A stretch of DNA of 61,590 nucleotides from CAZICM01 sp964537685 (lineage in GTDB: Bacteria; Myxococcota_A; Polyangia; Polyangiales; Polyangiaceae), in NCBI GenBank assembly GCA_964537685.1, contig CAZICM010000057.1:1-61590 (forward strand), read 5' to 3'. How positions within the stretch are numbered: the stretch's first letter is position 1; every line of letters starts with the position of its first letter. The translations under genes and the position numbers were made by a program. This document shows, in pieces, positions 7,896-16,064 of the stretch. The notes below the pieces were generated by a model. It did no database searches. It was not told where the DNA came from and worked only from the letters and a program-made list of their open reading frames with translations.

Positions 7896-10117
7896 ATTTT
7901 ATCGAGAAGTACGCAGACTACCCGGTTGAGTGCCCTAGAGCATACCAATATTTCTTCGTGCTCTCCCTTTACAAGCAAGCTATACGCCGAGGATAGGGCC
8001 AAGGCATCCAGCGCATCGTGCCTCCCTGCCCTGCCGCATATATAGCTATGCCCAATGCCTTCCCAGCCGATATGGGCCAATAGCTCGTTCCACAGCGCTT
8101 CCGGGCGGGTGAGCAGGATATGGCTTCGTCCGGATGTTGATGATGGCTTTGGGAGCTGAATCGATGCCGGGTCCGGTCCCGCTGCCCATGCCGCAATACG
8201 TATTGCGGGCCGGTGTTCCGTTTCGGCTTCGAGCATAAAGGCCGCTGCGCCCTCGCTTCTTGGTCCTTCTCCGGGAAGCCGTTCAAATACGGGGACGGCA
8301 AACGCTCTATCGACGATGGTATCGATGGTATTTACGCCCGCGGCCAATATCGCTTCCGTTTGGCCTGCATACACCAGCTCTGCAGCCGCTATCAGCGCGC
8401 ATAAGGTGCTGGTTTGGAGCTCGCTAACGGTAAACACGGGGCCTTTGAGTCCAAGGTAAATAGAACTATGTCCAGCCGAAGTCGATAACATGGTATTGGG
8501 GAATTCGGCCGGATTGCCTGTGCGGTATCCTTTTTCAAACATCGGTTTTAAGAAAATAGCCGCTTCGTCCGCGCGCACGGCGATGCCCGCGACCAGTCCC
8601 AAGGGTTCAGAACGCGGCCGGGGATCGGCCCTCAATACGGCTTGGCAAACGGCGCTCATTCGGGCCGCCGCTTCGTCAAAACGCCTGGCTTTCATGGGTT
8701 CGAAGTGCTTTTCCCGTTCAAAGGGGAGCTTGCCTCCAAGGGAGCCGAGAGAGGTGCCAGCCACTTCCCCGGCCAACGCTTGCGAAGAGGTGCCAGCCAC
8801 TTCCCCGCTGGCATAGGTCAACGCTTCAGGCCCCGTCTGAAACCCAAGCGATCCCCAGCTCGCGGCCTGTGTGATCACACACTTTCGCCGCTCCACCGGC
8901 GCCCTCGGTTCAAAATGCGAGGGTTCAGATAGCACCAGCACCGTATCCGCGCCGCCAAAGCCAAACGATGTCGATATGGCTCCCCGAATCGGCATCGCTA
9001 TGCATCGGCCGAGAATATGAGGCACTTGGCATTTAGGGTCGGCCTCTTGCAATCCCATCGTGGGCGGGGCGGTTTTTTGATGAATGGCCATAGCAACAAT
9101 GGCCGCCTCGATAGCTCCGGCCGCACCGAGGGTATGGCCAATTTGCCCTTTTGAAGAAGATACACGCAACCTTTCAATGGCCGGGCCAAACGCTTGATGA
9201 AAGGCCGCGCATTCGGCCGCGTCGTTATGCGCCGTCGCCGTGCCATGCGCATTGATGTAATCGATTTCTCCAGGTGCAATCTTCGCTGTTCGCAAGGCTT
9301 CGCCGATAAGCCGGGCAGCCGTCGCACCGCTGGGATCGGGCTGTGTAATATGATGCGCTTCTGAGCCAATGGCATAACCACTAAGCTCGGCAAAAGGCTC
9401 CGCTCCCCGCGCCCGGGCCATATCCTCCCGCTCCAGCAGCAAAAAGGCCGCGCCTTCGCCGATATTCATACCCGCCCGCTTCGCATCAAAGGGGCGGCAT
9501 GGCGAGGGATCCATCGCCGAAAGCAAGTTAAAACCAAGGAAGGTTATACGGCATAAGCCATCTGTACCGCCCGCCAATACCCTCCCCGCGCTTCCATTGC
9601 GTATCCATGTATCGGCCAGTGCTATGGCATTTGCAGAACTCGAACATGCACTGGTCAAGGTTAGCGTCCGGCCAAAGGGGCCCAGCGTTTCATGAAGCCT
9701 GTCCGCCGTCGCCGTCAATGGATGCGCCATCAAATGCGGCAAAGGAGGGATATATTCAGCCTCGCGCAGCATCCGCACGAGATCATCCTCCATCGCCAGC
9801 GTCATCCCGCCTGTCGTTCCGCCCACAATGAGCCCGCAATCCGACAGCGTATCCAGTCCCGATGAATGCAGCGCATCCCGGGCAGCGGCCAGCGCAAGCG
9901 CATCGCTTCGGCTAAAGCGTTCGGCTTCATTCATAGGCGCAATATCCGCCACCTGAAAATCGGGCAGATACGCGGCCAGCCTCGCCTTCAGCGAATGGGT
10001 ATCGAACAGCGTCACCTCCCGCTGAGCCCGCTTTCCTTCGATCAATGCGGAAAACGAGGCTTTGGCGCTCTGCCCCAGCCCGCAGACAATACCAATTCCC
10101 GTTATCCAAACCCGCAC
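7892..10117 (-). CDS. Double beta-ketoacyl synthase (KS plus chain-length-factor-like half)
   Basis: 741 residues from a GTG at 10117, chosen because AAAGGA lies just upstream and the family N-terminus (RVWITGIGIV) follows at once; the frame is open further upstream. The first half (1-405) is a complete ketosynthase with Cys158 in TSACSSS, His291 in NAHGTAT and His328 in GQIGHTLGAAGA. The second half (from about 415) is a weaker ketosynthase fold in which the Cys position reads VSELQTS, so no nucleophile is seen; this resembles chain-length factors. A linker (about residues 436-460) contains two copies of a dispersed repeat. Such KS/CLF pairs elongate fatty acid or polyene/polyketide chains on an ACP, but no ACP, ketoreductase or dehydratase is found nearby. 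Confidence 0.82.
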   Translation of the reverse strand: MRVWITGIGIVCGLGQSAKASFSALIEGKRAQREVTLFDTHSLKARLAAYLPDFQVADIAPMNEAERFSRSDALALAAARDALHSSGLDTLSDCGLIVGGTTGGMTLAMEDDLVRMLREAEYIPPLPHLMAHPLTATADRLHETLGPFGRTLTLTSACSSSANAIALADTWIRNGSAGRVLAGGTDGLCRITFLGFNLLSAMDPSPCRPFDAKRAGMNIGEGAAFLLLEREDMARARGAEPFAELSGYAIGSEAHHITQPDPSGATAARLIGEALRTAKIAPGEIDYINAHGTATAHNDAAECAAFHQAFGPAIERLRVSSSKGQIGHTLGAAGAIEAAIVAMAIHQKTAPPTMGLQEADPKCQVPHILGRCIAMPIRGAISTSFGFGGADTVLVLSEPSHFEPRAPVERRKCVITQAASWGSLGFQTGPEALTYASGEVAGTSSQALAGEVAGTSLGSLGGKLPFEREKHFEPMKARRFDEAAARMSAVCQAVLRADPRPRSEPLGLVAGIAVRADEAAIFLKPMFEKGYRTGNPAEFPNTMLSTSAGHSSIYLGLKGPVFTVSELQTSTLCALIAAAELVYAGQTEAILAAGVNTIDTIVDRAFAVPVFERLPGEGPRSEGAAAFMLEAETEHRPAIRIAAWAAGPDPASIQLPKPSSTSGRSHILLTRPEALWNELLAHIGWEGIGHSYICGRAGRHDALDALALSSAYSLLVKGEHEEILVCSRALNRVVCVLLDKI
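8751..8806. repeat. Short near-palindromic dispersed repeat, copies 2 and 3
   Basis: GAGGTGCCAGCCACTTCCCC occurs at 8751-8770 and again at 8787-8806, spaced 36 bp (12 codons). On the coding strand both are read as GEVAGTS in the linker between the two ketosynthase halves. The DNA matches copies at 1098 and 35998. Confidence 0.65.
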
Positions 10118-10274
10118 GGTATCCTTTATTTGCCCTGGGTTTTCGTCGTTATCCGGCCAGGGCGCTCGGGCGGGACAGTGCCGCTTTGAGCTTGCCCGTG
10201 TCAATTGGAATTTTCAGGGCCGCGAACACCGGGCTTGACGGGCCGGATGTTTTGAGCGAAACGTCAAACGCCGC

Positions 10275-10565
10275 ATGAACAACACGCCCGGAAAACGCTA
10301 CGAAGCCGTGGCCGCTGGGCTATTTGCCGGAGAGTATTTATCGCCCTTGTATGTGATATGGAAGCGCCGCGATCCCGATCAAGTCACGGCCTGGATTGAT
10401 GTCATGGGAGCCCTGGCGCTGATGTGGCTGGTGGCTGGCTTGATTCTGCACACGACCCGCCCTCCGGCGGAACATAAGGCTATCCGTATCGGTCTTGGGC
10501 TGAGTTTTTTCACGCTTTCGTTTCCCTTTCAATGGCGGCTTCTGCGCTATATGGTGGGCTGGTAA
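10275..10565 (+). CDS. Small two-span membrane protein
   Basis: 96 residues, not recognised. Two hydrophobic segments are visible (about 41-58, IDVMGALALMWLVAGLIL, and 72-92, IGLGLSFFTLSF then RYMVGW) joined by a polar loop. It starts with ATG and ends 3 bp before the hydrolase gene, so the two are cotranscribed. It is transcribed divergently from the double ketosynthase gene and may belong to the same lipid-related locus. Confidence 0.6.
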   Translation: MNNTPGKRYEAVAAGLFAGEYLSPLYVIWKRRDPDQVTAWIDVMGALALMWLVAGLILHTTRPPAEHKAIRIGLGLSFFTLSFPFQWRLLRYMVGW

Positions 10566-10568
10566 TCG

Positions 10569-11360
10569 ATGCATATTCACGATCTAAAGCTGCGCTGCGG
10601 GAGCGTGCGGGTGCTGGAAGCGGGCTCTGGGCCGCCTTTGATGCTCTTGCACGGAGGGCTGGGCGATGCCCGAACCCACTGGGAAACAGCTTCGGAAGAG
10701 CTTTCCCATGTGTTTCGTCTCTATGCTCCTTGTCTGCCTTCGTATCCAGGCAGCGATGCGCTGGATCATCCGAGCTGGGCCGGCTTGACCGACTGGCTCA
10801 ACGACATCTTGGCTGGGCTTGGACTCGATCGCGTTCCGGTATGCGGAAACTCCTTTGGAGGAGCCCTGGCTCAAGCCTTTGCCGCCCGCTTTCCTGAACG
10901 GGTTTCGCATCTGCTTCTGGTCAATAGCGGCCCTCTCATTTCGGTGCCCGCCTTCGCCGCGGCGCTGATTCAAAGTCCGCTTGGAAAGCCGCTCAATCGC
11001 CTGGTCAACAAAGTGATGTATTCCAAAACGATGCTATCGAAGACCATTGCCGAGCCCCGCGTCCTCAGCGAAGCCTTCATCGATTCGGTATTTGAGCACG
11101 CACCGCTATTCTCTTCACTCATGTCCCAGGTCGCGGCCTCCAAAGCGCCCGCCATTGTCCCCTCCGATTTGCCTGTCACCGTGATATGGGGCGATACCGA
11201 TTGGCTCATGCCCGAAAAAGCCGCCCGCAAATTGGTGGGCACCTATAAAAACGCATCTCTGCGCCGGGTTGAAGGCGTAGGTCATATGCCCCAGCTCGAA
11301 GCTCCTGTGCGTTTTGCATTGATTGTGCGCGAAGTTCTTGGCCAATCCCCGGCCGCATAG
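10569..11360 (+). CDS. Alpha/beta hydrolase
   Basis: 263 residues. Shows the oxyanion HGG motif (LLHGGLGD), the nucleophile elbow GNSFGG (Ser near residue 97), a catalytic Asp in WGDTDWLMP and His in VEGVGHMPQLE. The fold and length are those of serine hydrolases such as esterases, haloperoxidase-like or C-C hydrolases. The gene begins 3 bp after the small membrane protein and is followed 10 bp later by a conserved unknown, so the three likely form an operon. The substrate is unknown; the adjacent ketosynthase hints at acyl chain release or modification. Confidence 0.88.
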   Translation: MHIHDLKLRCGSVRVLEAGSGPPLMLLHGGLGDARTHWETASEELSHVFRLYAPCLPSYPGSDALDHPSWAGLTDWLNDILAGLGLDRVPVCGNSFGGALAQAFAARFPERVSHLLLVNSGPLISVPAFAAALIQSPLGKPLNRLVNKVMYSKTMLSKTIAEPRVLSEAFIDSVFEHAPLFSSLMSQVAASKAPAIVPSDLPVTVIWGDTDWLMPEKAARKLVGTYKNASLRRVEGVGHMPQLEAPVRFALIVREVLGQSPAA

Positions 11361-11370
11361 CGAGGCGCCG

Positions 11371-12180
11371 ATGTGCTGCTTTTCCCGCCCTGTCAAGCAT
11401 GTGTCCCAAACCCATATCTATGCCCGGTCCTTGCCCGGCGGGCATCAGGTGCTGGTCTACAGCATGAATGTCGGGATCAGCGAAGAACTCGCGATGATAT
11501 TGCCCTTGCCCGTTAAAAAGGGCAGCCCCGAAGATGCCGTCCAGTTTATCGATCTATCGGGATACCCCGATTTTTTTAAAGATCTTTCGGCTCAGTTTCC
11601 GGTCTTTATGACGCAGGCCAAGCGGGGCGGCCTGATGCGCAATGCTCCGCTCCCCAAGCCCAAACTGAAAGTCCACGCGGTCGGCGATTTCGAAGCTTCC
11701 TATGTGCCCACCCAGCGCGACTTCGATCGCTTGGATGAACGCTTCCGCCTTCCGTCCCACACCTTTGATGCGCTCCCCCAATACGCCGATTATGGCTTCG
11801 CCGTCTTTAAACTCGCTCCGCGGAAGAAAAGCTGGCTGCGGTTTTTTCAATTCAATGATAAACGCCTAACCATTCATCCAATGGCATTCCGTTTTCCAAC
11901 CGCAAATACAGAAGAATTGTTTTTCCCCACGGTACATGTGCACGATGGAGAGCTTCATCCAGAAGCCCATTTCGATCACAGTCTCTATGGGCAATGGCCC
12001 GAAAATCGAGGCGCGCGTTTGGGGTTTGGCTGGGATCGTTCCTTTCAGCCTCTGGGACAAGGAATGCCGCACGCGCCCGATTTTATCGATCCCGCCGATT
12101 ATGCCTACCGCCTGACGATGCTCGGCACCCAAAAGAACACCGATACATGGATTCGCCCCGGCGCTGCCGATGCCGGTTGA
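11371..12180 (+). CDS. Conserved protein of unknown function (MCCFSRPV family)
   Basis: 269 residues from ATG 11371. The reading frame is open to 11323 but that part lies inside the hydrolase gene. The opening MCCFSRPVKHVSQTHIYAR and the block QVLVYSMNVGISEELAMILP are features of a conserved family seen in several phyla, with no assigned function to my knowledge. A second conserved area is near residues 180-215 (RFPTANTEELFFPTVHVHDG, HFDHSLYGQ). No signal peptide; probably cytoplasmic. The two N-terminal cysteines could be functional (metal or redox) but this is speculation. Confidence 0.7.
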   Translation: MCCFSRPVKHVSQTHIYARSLPGGHQVLVYSMNVGISEELAMILPLPVKKGSPEDAVQFIDLSGYPDFFKDLSAQFPVFMTQAKRGGLMRNAPLPKPKLKVHAVGDFEASYVPTQRDFDRLDERFRLPSHTFDALPQYADYGFAVFKLAPRKKSWLRFFQFNDKRLTIHPMAFRFPTANTEELFFPTVHVHDGELHPEAHFDHSLYGQWPENRGARLGFGWDRSFQPLGQGMPHAPDFIDPADYAYRLTMLGTQKNTDTWIRPGAADAG

Positions 12181-12330
12181 GCACACCTTAAAAAATCCTA
12201 AAAAATCGATGGGTTAGATATTTTTTGCGCCGGGAATTTGCCCGCTTCGCACCCCATGCATAAGACAGCGGATACGGGGACGCGTAGCGGGGCCTTCACT
12301 TTCGAGTTGCCCTCCCCGAAAGGAAGCACA
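12181..12330. promoter_or_regulatory. AT-rich intergenic stretch ahead of lipoprotein cluster
   Basis: 12187-12226 is strongly AT-rich, with a direct repeat TAAAAAATC / TAAAAAATC and then ATATTTTTT, in a GC-rich setting. It is a likely promoter area for the three-gene lipoprotein/OMP run starting at 12331. No unambiguous -35/-10 pair can be named. Confidence 0.35.
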
Positions 12331-12621
12331 ATGAAATTGCTCATACAAGCTTTTGCGCTCGCCGCCTGCGCGGGGCTCTTGGGATGTAGTTCCACTCCTT
12401 GCGACGAGGCGCTGGACAAGCTGACCGGTGAATGCGGCCTGGGAGCGGGCGCGGCCATTCCCTTAAGCGGCGGCGGTGTCACCGAATGCAAGGATGTCAA
12501 GGATAGTGGTCAAAAGAGCGAATGCGCTTCTGAATGCATTATCGAAGCCGATTGCTCGGATATCACATCGGACGAGACAGACAATAGTTACAACGAATGC
12601 CTTGCGGACTGTCTGAAATGA
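12331..12621 (+). CDS. Small Cys-rich lipoprotein
   Basis: 96 residues from ATG 12331, which has GAAAGGA about 6 bp upstream. Signal with lipobox LLGC (Cys near residue 20). The mature part is small, acidic and Cys-rich (eight or so Cys after the lipid-bearing one: STPCDEA, GECGLG, TECKD, ECASEC, DCSD, ECLADC), suggesting disulfide bonds in the periplasm or at the surface. Function unknown. It begins a run with the next two genes. Confidence 0.65.
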   Translation: MKLLIQAFALAACAGLLGCSSTPCDEALDKLTGECGLGAGAAIPLSGGGVTECKDVKDSGQKSECASECIIEADCSDITSDETDNSYNECLADCLK

Positions 12622-12662
12622 TGACCCTCGAGCGGATGGCCCGCTTGAGAATGGAGATGAAG

Positions 12663-13544
12663 ATGCGTTTTTGTATTCGGCGGTTTGCTTATTGGGCTGC
12701 GTTTGGCGCGGTATTCGCTGCGGGTGTTCTGGGCCCCTCGAATGCATGGGCTCAAACGGAATCGTCCTCATCGGGAACGGAATCCACGGGCGAAGAACCG
12801 GAGCCGACGGAACCCGAAAAGCCCAAGGATCCGCCTCCCGCTGAAAAGCCTAAACTGGCTCCAGTCGAGCCGGTTGCACCGCCCAAGCCTTTGTTTGCAT
12901 CGGATCACGATATGTGGACAGGGCGTATGGGCATAAGCTGGTTTGGTATCAGCGATATCCCGCTGGCCACGGGTTCTCCAACGGGTACAGCCGACGATCC
13001 GGCCGTGGCCCCAGGGGCGCCGACGACGGTATCGACGCCTGCCGTTGGCGTGCGTTATTGGCTAAACCCGAGGATGGGTTTGGATATGGGCCTTGGATTT
13101 ATGATCGCAGGCGGAAGCGCGCGGACAACGACCTCGGCGGTCGACAAGCAGCGTGTGTTTGCCTTTTTACTGCATGGCGGCCTGCCGCTTTCGCTGGCAA
13201 CGGGCAAACATATCAGCATACAATTGACGCCTGAGCTCAATTTCGGTTACGCCATGTCGCAAGTCGAGCCTCCCCAGCAATCGGATCCTCCTCCCAACGC
13301 GAGCCTAAGCGGCCTTCGCCTGGATGTGGGCGCCCGCTTTGGAGCCGAAATTCATTTTGGCTTTATCGACGTTCCCGAGCTTTCGCTGGAAGGTTCGATC
13401 GGAGCATTTTTAACCTATCAATCGACAACAGCGTCGGTCGGTGAAGCCTACGCGACACAATCGAATGTGCTCTTCACAACGGCCTCGTTTGATAACCCGT
13501 GGGAAATCTTTACGAGCCTGGTGGCGGCCCGGTACTACTTTTAA
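12663..13544 (+). CDS. Outer membrane beta-barrel-like protein
   Basis: 293 residues. Three ATGs lie close together (12651, 12657, 12663); the last has GGAG six bases upstream and fits the signal peptide best. The signal ends near AWAQ. A Pro/Glu/Lys linker (EPTEPEKPKDPPPAEKPK) leads to a domain with alternating hydrophobic strands (GVRYWLNPRMGLDMGLGFMI; FAFLLHGGLPLSLATG; ISIQLTPELNFGYAM; LDVGARFGAEIHFGF) and ends in ARYYF, with a C-terminal aromatic residue as in many outer membrane barrels. Function unknown. Confidence 0.65.
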   Translation: MRFCIRRFAYWAAFGAVFAAGVLGPSNAWAQTESSSSGTESTGEEPEPTEPEKPKDPPPAEKPKLAPVEPVAPPKPLFASDHDMWTGRMGISWFGISDIPLATGSPTGTADDPAVAPGAPTTVSTPAVGVRYWLNPRMGLDMGLGFMIAGGSARTTTSAVDKQRVFAFLLHGGLPLSLATGKHISIQLTPELNFGYAMSQVEPPQQSDPPPNASLSGLRLDVGARFGAEIHFGFIDVPELSLEGSIGAFLTYQSTTASVGEAYATQSNVLFTTASFDNPWEIFTSLVAARYYF

Positions 13545-13557
13545 AGGGGATTTGAAT

Positions 13558-14070
13558 ATGAAGAGGACCTATCGCTTTTTTCTTGCGCTCTATGGCTTGA
13601 CCTGCGCCTATGTGGCGGGCTGTTCTGGAGGCTCGGCTCCCGTGGAGGTGGAAGGGCCTGGTCCGGGCGCCGATGAGACGCCGCTTCCCTCGCCTGGAGA
13701 GGGGAATACGCCTCCGGTGGGCGGCACATCATCGGGCAGCATTTCATCGGGCAATGGCTCATCGGGCAATGGCTCATCGGGCACGGCATCGGGCGGAACC
13801 AGCTCGAGTTCCAGCTCGAGCACGGGAAGCTCCAGTTCGGGCGGCGCGTGCACGACCTGTTCGCAGCTTATCGCTGGAGCGACACCTGGCACCTATTGCA
13901 CCGGTTCTGACACGCTATACCAAAGCGTTATCATGTGCGCATGCGGCGTGGACTGTTCCACGGATTGCATGACCTTCTGCAGCGAATTCGGCTCGATTAT
14001 TGGCACATGCCTCACCTGCATGGAAACCTATTGCAGCAGTCAATTGACGGCCTGCCAAGACGATTTCTAA
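13558..14070 (+). CDS. Ser/Gly-linker Cys-rich lipoprotein
   Basis: 170 residues, starting 13 bp after the OMP gene with AAAGGGGA upstream of ATG 13558. Lipobox VAGC. A Pro-rich piece and a long linker of Gly/Ser (about residues 55-95) lead to a compact C-terminal domain with about twelve cysteines (CTTCS, MCACGVDCSTDCMTFC, CLTCMETYC, ACQDDF). Related linkers and Cys-rich ends are frequent in this genome's lipoproteins. Probably surface exposed; function unknown. A track of an overlapping antisense frame is a low-complexity artefact. Confidence 0.65.
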   Translation: MKRTYRFFLALYGLTCAYVAGCSGGSAPVEVEGPGPGADETPLPSPGEGNTPPVGGTSSGSISSGNGSSGNGSSGTASGGTSSSSSSSTGSSSSGGACTTCSQLIAGATPGTYCTGSDTLYQSVIMCACGVDCSTDCMTFCSEFGSIIGTCLTCMETYCSSQLTACQDDF

Positions 14071-14196
14071 GCGCCTAACGGTCTATCCTCCCGCTTACCT
14101 CTCAATACCTCCCCGAATTAGGTCTGCGCGGCTTATCGCTGCGGCATTGCTCTTTGCGCGCCGGCATGCGACAGTCGGCGCTGAAAGGGGTTGTCC

Positions 14197-15096
14197 ATGA
14201 TCCATAGAAACAAGCGCATTTCAAAGCCGGTGCAGGCATTGCTGGCATTGGCGATGCTCGCGGGCTGCGGAGAAGATGCACCGGCCATAGCTCCGCCCGC
14301 GCCGCCCAAGGAAATACCGCCGCCCAAAGCCTGCAATGGCTACGAAGCGCTATGCGATAAGCCTTTGAATGAGGTTGTATTGCCTTCAACGCATAATTCC
14401 ATGTCCAATTTCGATGAAGGCTGGGGAGCGGCCAATCAGCAGCATGGTTTACAAAAACAATTGGAAGATGGTATCCGGGGCATGCTGCTGGATACCTATG
14501 AATGGAATGGGGATCTTCATTTTTGCCACAGCATTTGCGAACTGGGCAATACCCCGATGGTTGAAGGTCTAAAAGTCATAAAAACCTTTATGGATGAACA
14601 TCCGCACGAGGTTTTGGCTTTTATCATTGAAGACCACATTACGCCTGAGCAGACGGCCAAAGCCTTTCACGAGAGCGGTATAGATAGCTATGTCTATGTA
14701 CACGAGCCTGGCACGCCCTGGCCCTCGCTGAGGCAGATGATTTTAACCCAGAAAAGACTGCTGGTAACGGCTGAAAACGGGCAGCCTCCGCCCGATTATT
14801 ATCATCATGCCTGGGATTTAATTTGGGACACGCCTTATTCCTTTAAGACTGTGGACGAATTCTCCTGCGAACTCAACCGGGGTTCCAAGGATAACGATTT
14901 ATTTTTAATGAATCATTGGCTGGGCAATCCATTGCCCACAGAAAAGCTGGCCACGGCGGCCAATGCCTATGATGTCCTATCGGCCCGGGCCAAGCAGTGC
15001 GCCTCGGAAGGCGGCCAAATTCCCAATTTTATCGCGGTGGATTTCTATTCAATTGGAGATTTATTTCAGGTCGTGAACGAGATGAATGGCTTATGA
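14197..15096 (+). CDS. PI-PLC X-like lipoprotein
   Basis: 299 residues from ATG 14197 (AAAGGGG seven bases upstream). Lipobox MLAGC. Mature region carries the PI-PLC X-domain pattern: PSTHNSMSN near residue 62 (first catalytic His), GIRGMLLDTY near 95 and LHFCHSICELG near 107 (second His), then a segment (VEGLKVIKTFMDEHPHEVLA, FIIED) seen in bacterial PI-PLC-like proteins. The family cleaves phosphatidylinositol by cyclisation without a metal; the true substrate here is unknown. The 3' end overlaps the convergent gene by 6 bp. Confidence 0.85.
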   Translation: MIHRNKRISKPVQALLALAMLAGCGEDAPAIAPPAPPKEIPPPKACNGYEALCDKPLNEVVLPSTHNSMSNFDEGWGAANQQHGLQKQLEDGIRGMLLDTYEWNGDLHFCHSICELGNTPMVEGLKVIKTFMDEHPHEVLAFIIEDHITPEQTAKAFHESGIDSYVYVHEPGTPWPSLRQMILTQKRLLVTAENGQPPPDYYHHAWDLIWDTPYSFKTVDEFSCELNRGSKDNDLFLMNHWLGNPLPTEKLATAANAYDVLSARAKQCASEGGQIPNFIAVDFYSIGDLFQVVNEMNGL

Positions 15097-15447
15097 AGCG
15101 GGTTCCAGCAGCGGCTCAATTGAAAATTCGCAGATCCGATCGTTTTGAACAATAAAAATACCGATCATCGATTGAATTGGCCCTCCCGGCTCGAGCTCGG
15201 TGCGGTAATACACGCGAATTCCTTCGGGTATGGGCTCCATTTTTTCAAGTGTGCTGCGCGCCTCGGGATACACTTGCCTAAATAAGCGGTATTTGTATTC
15301 GACCCCTGCCCGCCCGGGAGGCTGAAAAAAGGCCGGAATCCTGTCTTTCACGTCTTCACAGACGATTTCTCCAAGCGTATCCATTCGATCGTCATTGGAT
15401 GCAATTTCAATAAATTTTCGGACGATTTCTTCGGCCCGCTCGTTCAT
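15091..15447 (-). CDS. SnoaL/NTF2-like protein
   Basis: 118 residues. Starts with ERAEEIVRKFIEIASNDDR, followed by a cone-like NTF2 fold pattern typical of SnoaL-like polyketide cyclase/ester cyclase-type proteins (EYKYRLFRQVYPEARS, GIRVYYRTEL, IGIFIVQNDRICEF). It could bind a small hydrophobic ligand or catalyse an isomerisation. No strong ribosome site is visible. Its end overlaps the PI-PLC gene by 6 bp. Confidence 0.6.
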   Translation of the reverse strand: MNERAEEIVRKFIEIASNDDRMDTLGEIVCEDVKDRIPAFFQPPGRAGVEYKYRLFRQVYPEARSTLEKMEPIPEGIRVYYRTELEPGGPIQSMIGIFIVQNDRICEFSIEPLLEPAS

Positions 15448-15521
15448 GGCGGCGCGATTGTATCACGGGCACCGAATGACGCCTAGAAATTCCCGCGCCA
15501 TTCGCTTAGTATCGCAAAGCT

Positions 15522-15977
15522 TTGAATCCCATCCATGAAAGCGGCTTCGCTTGGGTGATGCTTTTGTTCCTTGGGTTTTCCTTGGATATTGGATCGGGCG
15601 GGCTCGCCTTGCTGCTCGCCTTGTTTCACCGCAAGGAAGCGTCGCTGTGGGTGGTGCGCTTTTCGCTGTTGATCTGCTCGCTGCTCATGGGCATTGCCGT
15701 GATTGTAACCGCCGCATTGCATGGGCAAGTCGATAATTGGATTCAGACCGGCGCTTATGGGCCTCCCGATCAAATTGCAGCTCACTATGGAGAGATGTGG
15801 CACCGTTCCGCCGACCTGACGGCCATTGTTGGACTCATCGGCGGTTCGCTGGCGATTGCGCTGCTTACGCCGCTGTATAGGCTGGTCAAGGGCTCTTGGC
15901 CATGGATGGGCGAATCCAGGGCGGCGCTGATTTGGGTGGGTTTGACTTGGCTGGGCTGTCTCGTCAGCGCGCTGTAG
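15522..15977 (+). CDS. Four-span inner membrane protein
   Basis: 151 residues, not recognised. Only a TTG (15522) opens the frame before the first helix; a GTG/ATG pair at 15555/15558 is a later alternative. Hydrophobic segments near residues 11-30, 42-65, 100-118 and 137-151 (LIWVGLTWLGCLVSAL). There are no catalytic motifs. A hairpin followed by a T-rich tract lies just after the stop. Confidence 0.55.
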   Translation: MNPIHESGFAWVMLLFLGFSLDIGSGGLALLLALFHRKEASLWVVRFSLLICSLLMGIAVIVTAALHGQVDNWIQTGAYGPPDQIAAHYGEMWHRSADLTAIVGLIGGSLAIALLTPLYRLVKGSWPWMGESRAALIWVGLTWLGCLVSAL

Positions 15978-15988
15978 GGCAAGAATAT

Positions 15989-16035
15989 CCCATGCAATGC
16001 ATGGCATTGGGTGGGTTAAGCTATTTTATTTTATT
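15989..16035 (+). terminator. Rho-independent-like terminator after membrane protein gene
   Basis: CCCA..CAATGC (15989-16000) pairs with GCATTG..TGGG (16004-16015) around the triplet ATG, giving a 6-bp stem, a 2-base mismatch and 4 more pairs. It is followed by TTAAGCTATTTTATTTTATT. It lies between convergent genes. Confidence 0.45.
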
Positions 16036-16064
16036 GATTATGAATGCAGGGTGGGGACGGGAAA

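Noticed and set aside
13541..13892. Antisense open frames over the Ser/Gly-rich lipoprotein linker
   Set aside because: Low-complexity sequence gives open frames on both strands; only the plus frame has a lipobox and Cys-rich domain.
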